From: Acanthopleura granulata
Lineage: Eukaryota > Mollusca > Polyplacophora > Chitonida > Chitonidae
NCBI GenBank assembly: GCA_016165875.1
Contig: JABBOT010000010.1
Span: 7,905,875 to 7,969,874, forward strand
DNA length: 64,000 nucleotides
Direction of reading: 5' to 3'
Shown one piece after another: positions 58,501-64,000 of this stretch. Within the stretch, counting starts at the first letter, position 1. Every line of letters starts with the position of its first letter. The notes beneath the pieces were generated by a model. The model searched no databases. It saw nothing but the letters and a program-made list of their open reading frames with translations, and had not been told where the DNA came from. The translations under genes and the position numbers were made by a program.

Positions 58501-61500
58501 AAGATTAAGTAAAGTCATTAAAAAGGACCGGCCACTGATACTAAAGAAAACGTGGTACCTGTTTTGACAACTTCTTTTGGTGAGGCTTTCAACTGTCGTT
58601 TGATCTTGAAGTCTTTGATGTGGAGGGAGAGCCATTTGTCACAGTGGAACACCCAGGACTCTTTGGTGGTCATGTCGGTGACTTCCACCTTCTCCAGGAA
58701 CCAGCTATGTTTCTCCTCCATACCATCATGCTACAGCATACAACAAATGCCTCCCTCAAAAACTCACAGGAAAAAAAAATTTACTTTCACATGATTATTT
58801 TTTGGGGGGCACAAGGTGAACTGTACATGTACATGTGCGCAACATGTATCAAAACCGAGGTTACATGATCAGCCAACTAGTCCACCTTTATCCTTCAGGG
58901 AAGTGTTTCTGAGGTTTGTACTATCAAGTCTTTCTCCACATTAACGTGGCGCAATTTCTGTTAGATATACTGTTTACCTTTTGGATATTGCCCACAGACA
59001 TTTATCATCAGGCCTGATATCTATATATCCACAAATTCCATGCACAGAAGAGTATCTCCAAATACAATGTTCGAGTCTTGACACGGAATATCATTTCCTG
59101 ATGCCACATCTTGATTTCTGATATCCTCACTGTACAAGGTTATGATCACTACATACAATGTCTAGATATTCTACACATCAAAGATTATCTGTCTACCATT
59201 CAGATTTTCACCAGAAAATACATGTACATTGTCTAGAAGTAAATCATAAAAAAAACAATATCTCCAAACATATGACAAACAGATTTCTGGTATAAAAACC
59301 ATATTATCCCCACATGTCCTGGCTCCAACGATATAAGCTGCTCAGAGAGCATGTTTGCTGAATTTACTGATTTTCTTATTGATGACTTCATTCATCACGA
59401 CTTTTCAGCGGTAACTGTAGCGTATGCACTGTACCTCAATGGTTAAGGTCTCCAGATTACCCAGTTTAGGACCTTTGATGTAGAATTTCTCCCTTGATGA
59501 TCTACCAAACACAAATCGGGCACATCCAGTGTTTTTGTGCAGTTTAGTCTTGGGTAGTATATCTTCACTGCCACTAATGCTGATGTATACCTGCAAATCA
59601 TAAAAATACAACCCATGTTAATACAGTGTGTCATTCACAGCTTCCTTTACACTTTCAAGTAGTTTTCAAAACTGATTTTATACCACCCTTCCTTCTGATC
59701 ATGGAGACAGATATTAATACTGTTGAAAGCACAATATTGTCTTTCTCTCCTAGTTTTTGTAAAAAATAAAGATATGGATATGTTTGTCATTAGACGCACT
59801 AACCGAGCGTGAAAAAAGAAACTGTGTATTCTTGTTACAATTACATATAAACTACCTAAAAAGGACAAACAAGGTGTCCCAGAAACTAGAAGAAAAAGGG
59901 TATACACAAGGGAGGATCACAGTCACTTAACAGACACAAAATGTGTCCAATTATTTCATTATGAACATTAAGAAGTGCATTTTCAAGATAAACCTTCTTA
60001 TGCAAACTCTACCTATTACTACCACAACACAAACCCCAAGTTTCTCTTACGTTAGCATCTGTGCTGGCATTAGGTTTATCGGCTGTGAACACCTCTACTT
60101 TATACAGAGCCTCAGTGCTCATAAATGAGGGCTTGGCTTCTTTCTTCCTTCTCACTTGAGGGGGAGGGGCTATAAACATAATGCGAGGCTTGCGAGCCTT
60201 CTTTGGAAAAGTTTTCTGAAATGGTAGGAGGAATGGACTAAAATATATGTATTGAACACATATTTTCTAGAACAGAATATAGCAACACACATAACTGAGT
60301 CTAGTCAGCATAAATGAATGAGAAATTTTATCACTTAGTAACTTTGTTTTTTTATCCAATATATTCACCTTCCTTAATCTTTTCACATCTGAACTTAAAA
60401 GCAATCAAAATGTAGAGTTTACCTGACTGTAATACGACAATGGTATTTTCACCAATTTTCAAAAATACCAAGATAACGAAGATACACTAAGAATCTACCA
60501 ATGCCAGACACACAGACCATCAGTCTATGCCAGCATGCCCAGGCTTAAATAAGTATAATGTGCTTCACAAACCTCACGATGCTTCTCATGTTCCTCCAGT
60601 GTTGAACAAAGATAGCAAAATGTTGTGGGTGGTGCTGAAACAATAAAATTATTCCAAACTTATTACTAAATATAGGTCACAGATGGTTCCTTCTAGTGTG
60701 CCATTATTTTAAATAGCCATAAACTTCAGTAGTTGCAATAAATTATTAAGTAATGATTCCCAGTTCAACAGTTTGTACGTCATCATATTATAGTACCTTT
60801 AAAACTTCCTGAACGGAGAAGTAACCCTGATACAGTATGGACTTGCAATCCAATTCAGCTACAAGGCTTATTTTTGCAAGCTGAACCCATTACTTCCCTA
60901 TTTGTATCACACAGTACTTTCAAGTAGAACCATCTTCATTTATCAATCATGTTGCTTTTTATAAGTGATCCAGACTATGAATGTGAAAATTTAGAGAGCA
61001 GAATAGATGTGAACATAACAAAAAGTGAGCCACAAAACCATGCTGCGTGTTTACACAGTGTGTTTATGTATGTGTGTTTAAACAACTTTGAGAACATTCA
61101 GACTGTTAGGGTTTACAGGTACAGTAAATCATTATGAAGAGCTGAAGATGACCAATCCAGAAATATAATAAAAACATTACCAAGTACATGTAATTTATTA
61201 ATACAGCGTATTATTATAAAATGTAAGACTGTGGACATCCCTACCTTTTGTTGATACAATACTCTCTGTGTCTATGTCACTGCCTACGGTCCTGTTGTCA
61301 CCTAAGTTCTTCACCGCCTCAGCATTTGTGAACATCACATCCTTTTTCTCCCATGCCATGAAGGGGTTATAAAAGTTGTCATCCGTTTTTTCCATGGCTA
61401 TTTAAAATGACAAGTACTTTAGAAATAAATTTTCAAAAACTTTCTTTATTGCCACACAACATACAAGCATGCTAAACACGCACAACAGAACTGAATGGGT

Positions 61501-61855
61501 ATGACACACCCATTCTATTCTAACTTCTAACGTTTCTAACCATGTGGTGATTCAAAATATCAAACATAATCAGAAAATTACATTGTCTTTAAAACCCAAT
61601 AATTTATAACACCTTGTAACTAATAGTATCTTTCAATATTTTTCACACACTAACACTTTAAAACAAAAGAGCAAATAATAATAATACTCATGAATTTATT
61701 AATAAACCCTTACCAGATTTAGGGCGAGGTGTTTTTTCAATCTCTGCCTTCAAGCGGTTTTGATTCCATTCAGTTTGCTTACACAAAGACTTCAAGCTCT
61801 GGCTGTAAAGTTCAGGCTTGACCAGGCCCACACATGTCCAGTGTCCAGTCTCCAT
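52578..61855 (-). CDS. LOXHD1-like: Short LOXHD1-like protein with three PLAT domains
   Basis: Twelve minus-strand coding exons with consistent phases: 61,855-61,714; 61,397-61,245; 60,634-60,573; 60,215-60,051; 59,590-59,435; 58,730-58,559; 57,932-57,737; 57,434-57,386; 55,337-55,196; 54,269-54,103; 53,952-53,866; 53,183-52,578. They encode 698 residues. Residues 1-150 have no known domain except a small finger-like CYLCSTLEEHEKH. PLAT1 is about 152-272, PLAT2 about 284-402 and PLAT3 from about 414. Each shows the family marks 'GTDANVFI' or a variant, 'HDG...W(F)LEKV' and 'CDKWLS/CHQWLSADEGD'. In PLAT3, about 130 Ser/Arg/Glu-rich residues interrupt the domain between 'WFLDKV' and 'YEDYVFLCHQWL'. 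PLAT domains bind lipids or proteins at membranes; LOXHD1 is a many-PLAT protein of hair cells (family knowledge). With three PLATs this is a short relative, and one-to-one orthology is not claimed. No break is seen. Confidence 0.9.
54668..54880 (-). repeat. SINE, minus strand, in an intron of the LOXHD1-like gene
   Basis: Read on the minus strand: CAACCTGCGAATGGTTGTGG, then CACCATAATGCTGGTCGCCG, GTATGAGTGGAATATTATTG, AGCACGGCATAAAACACCAA, then TAAATAAATAG. It is the 3' two-thirds of the same family as 49,909-50,133. Confidence 0.75.
55263..55512. repeat. 125-bp tandem duplication covering part of a PLAT exon
   Basis: Two adjacent 125-bp units, 55,263-55,387 and 55,388-55,512, with matching words exactly 125 bp apart (CAGCCAAGAGTTAC at 55,275 and 55,400; GTAGATCACCACC at 55,326 and 55,451). 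The first contains the acceptor and first two-thirds of the coding exon 55,337-55,196. The second contains an intact-looking acceptor and the same coding start, but loses the donor half and soon meets a stop. Confidence 0.88.
55520..57380. other. Large intron of the LOXHD1-like gene
   Basis: AT-rich; no further exon or clear repeat seen. Confidence 0.6.
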
Positions 61856-61931
61856 GGCAATTGGCAGGTCACTCACTAACAGGTTAGTCTAATCTGGGAT
61901 TATAACCCATGCCTTAAAATAATAATCTGCG
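61856..61931 (-). promoter_or_regulatory. 5' UTR part of the LOXHD1-like first coding exon
   Basis: Minus strand, a pyrimidine-rich tract and CTCGCGCAG form a plausible acceptor at about 61,931. An upstream eight-codon reading frame (ATGGGTTATAATCCCAG...) ends before the main ATG at 61,855. The main ATG sits in GCCATGG, a good initiation context. Confidence 0.4.
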
Positions 61932-61939
61932 CGAGAAAA

Positions 61940-64000
61940 AAAAGATTGTTTAGGTAGCTTACATTTGTGATTTAAAATGTAGCAAACATACATTTATGGA
62001 ACATTTCACTCACAGTTGGCTCTCAAATCTTTTCAAGTGAAAGAAAGTGCATGTTCTGAGTTTGCCAAAAAGGTTGGAAAATATTATGTTAATTTCAGTG
62101 AAGTATTTTTTCTAACCTACTATGACAGCGGAAACTGACATTTGAACATGTTCTGTTGGCTAGCATGAAGCGACACCACTCTGTCTAGAATGTGACGTAA
62201 TTCTTCCAAGCACAGAACACTTTTTGCCCGAAACTGTAGTTTGCTGCTAGGGCTGTATTTGTAAGTTATATGTCAGTTTACAACATGAAATCATCCAAAA
62301 ACTTACTCCTGCCACAACACAATGGTCTGGAAATACTCTGAAATGTTGTTCACCTATGTACTTGCTATAATTAAAACTTATACCATTAAAACAGTGTGCT
62401 GTCCATCTGTTATTACATGTTACATTGATCGACAACTCAGAACATTTACGTCACAGGATATAAACAGCTGATCTCTCCTAACTCTCTGATTGGTCAATCC
62501 CTTGTTGGCTTAAAAGCATGGGAACCTTCAGATCCCCAGTCAGCAGCACAATACTCCACATTTCAAACGGAGATAATTCAGCAACGAATTCATACAATTT
62601 CAACCAGGTTTTTACATTCAAGAGAGAATTTTATGATCTTTTTTAATAAACAGTACTTCAGTCATGGGCTGTCTTTCACTTTAATAAACTACAAAAGCAA
62701 TCAGTTTGATCCCTTTTACACAAGATGTACACACACTTCCCCAAAGCGGCCATTGTACACAATTTATTTCCTGTTACACACTGAAACTAAGATTTAAGTT
62801 GTGAGATCTTAGCTTTAATATCAGACAATCTATAAAGTTGCTAGACTTTTTTGATACGGCACCGAGCTTAAGTAAATCTGAACACATCTGGTATCAGTCA
62901 CCTTGGTCTCATCATGTAATTCTGGATTACTAAATCACCTGCTGCCTAGCCTTTGTAAATAAAGCTAGGTACTAGATTATGGAAAACTTTGTCATCATAA
63001 TCTAGGGGTACTGGTCTCAGGCTGCCTTTTCTCCTCATACAACTACACATAAACAGGACAATATCTGGAAAATAGTGAGAATCATGCAAATAAAAAAAAT
63101 TATTGAGATATGATCCGAGACTACAGAATTGACCTGTCTCTGTGTCTTCATTCTGCGGTGACTGAGGCCGTAGAGATTCTGACCAGACTCAAATCAGCTT
63201 ACATTTGCTAACCTACATTCCTAGTTCAATAAAATTAAACGTTCAGATTTGATTTAACTGAACCACGATATTCCCTGACTCGTGACGTTAAGTGACGAGT
63301 AGAGCAGGTGAAAAACTATGGGAATTACATTTTTCTATCTCATATATTACTTCGACACATATTTCATACGGGGATAATCAACTTTTCTTGTGTCAGCATA
63401 GGCAATACTTTACCAGTTAAATGAACGGCACACATAAACTGGACCATCTCAGGTCCCTGTCCTGTCATCTTTACGGACACCTGCCATGTTGTTACCTTGT
63501 TGCCAGAGTAACAGTGTCTTCACGGCTGAAGAGCTTCCTTCAAGGGAGGTAATCACACGAGTCAGCATATTTTGTAACGTGTGTGCAGTTCAGTACGCTA
63601 GCTTTTCTCCCCATTTTGATCATTAAACATTATAAAAATTAATAGCATTTAGTTTCTGAATATACATCATATACCATGAATGACAGTGTCCTTTTTATAT
63701 CTGTACGTGGAAGAAACGTTTGCGAGAAGAAAAAAGGTTGGACAAAGATTTATCTTTCATTGTAGCAGTTGTAAAAAAGAGGTAAAAAAATAAGTCACTC
63801 TTGCTGATGTAAGTTGGGGTAAATTTATTAGGAATAAAGTATGAAGTTTTGAATTACGCTCTACACATTTAAATTTCCAATTTCCAAAGTCTCAGTCTTT
63901 GCATAGTAATTTCCCAGCCTTTATAAATAAAATCTAAGCCACTCCATTTCACCAACTAGGCAACAGTGTTCCACACCATGAACCTACAGCAAATACAGAA
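61940..64000. other. Upstream region, no gene seen
   Basis: Probably contains the promoter and any 5' UTR exon of the LOXHD1-like gene, but nothing could be placed. A 35-bp segment near 62,062 resembles one in a BTBD9 intron (see findings). Confidence 0.5.

Overview
The window is 64 kb of animal genomic DNA. Coding sequence sits in short, phase-consistent exons with GT/AG borders. There is no bacterial-style gene packing, and the introns and spacers are AT-rich and full of minisatellites, SINE tails and transposon debris. The SINE 3' tails (a '...GTATAAGTGAAATATTCTTGAG...GGCGTAAAACACCAATC' type, given here in pieces) and the gene content suggest a lophotrochozoan, most likely a mollusc. That assignment is inference from repeat style, not a database match.

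Layout. 1-12 kb: no convincing host gene. It holds a decayed LINE 3' end with RNase H-like coding (about 5.1-6.06 kb), a SINE, a 43-bp minisatellite, a 99-bp repeat and long non-coding stretches. 12.7-18.4 kb, minus strand: the 3' four exons of a single-pass membrane protein with a C-type-lectin-like region, a PAN/Apple-like domain, a Ser/Thr-rich stalk, one transmembrane helix and a cytoplasmic tail. A 5' LTR fragment with a tRNA-Pro-like primer binding site lies in one of its introns, and a related solo LTR lies at 21.3 kb.

22,189-32,147: a complete but decayed 9.96-kb Polinton/Maverick-like (virus-derived) element. It has terminal inverted repeats, CCGGT direct repeats at both ends, a protein-primed-type DNA polymerase B, a retroviral-type integrase and six further small genes in two opposed clusters. 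All larger genes carry stops or frameshifts, and the polymerase lacks its C-terminal part.

38.1-48.2 kb, plus strand: an intact BTBD9 orthologue. Eleven coding exons encode 618 residues with BTB, BACK and two F5/8-type-C domains. 52.0-61.95 kb, minus strand: an intact short LOXHD1-like gene. Twelve coding exons encode 698 residues with three PLAT domains. These two host genes are convergent and are separated by a 29-bp minisatellite, a SINE and a roughly 135-bp tandem repeat. Upstream of the LOXHD1-like gene (62-64 kb) no gene was seen.

The host genes show no functional linkage to each other. BTBD9 is a cytosolic/synaptic adaptor-type protein, the PLAT protein is probably membrane- or cytoskeleton-associated, and the lectin/PAN protein looks like a surface receptor. 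The element is the most unusual part: a small Polinton-type genome with a 5-bp target duplication, an ATGA gene overlap and a long repeat-rich non-coding right arm.
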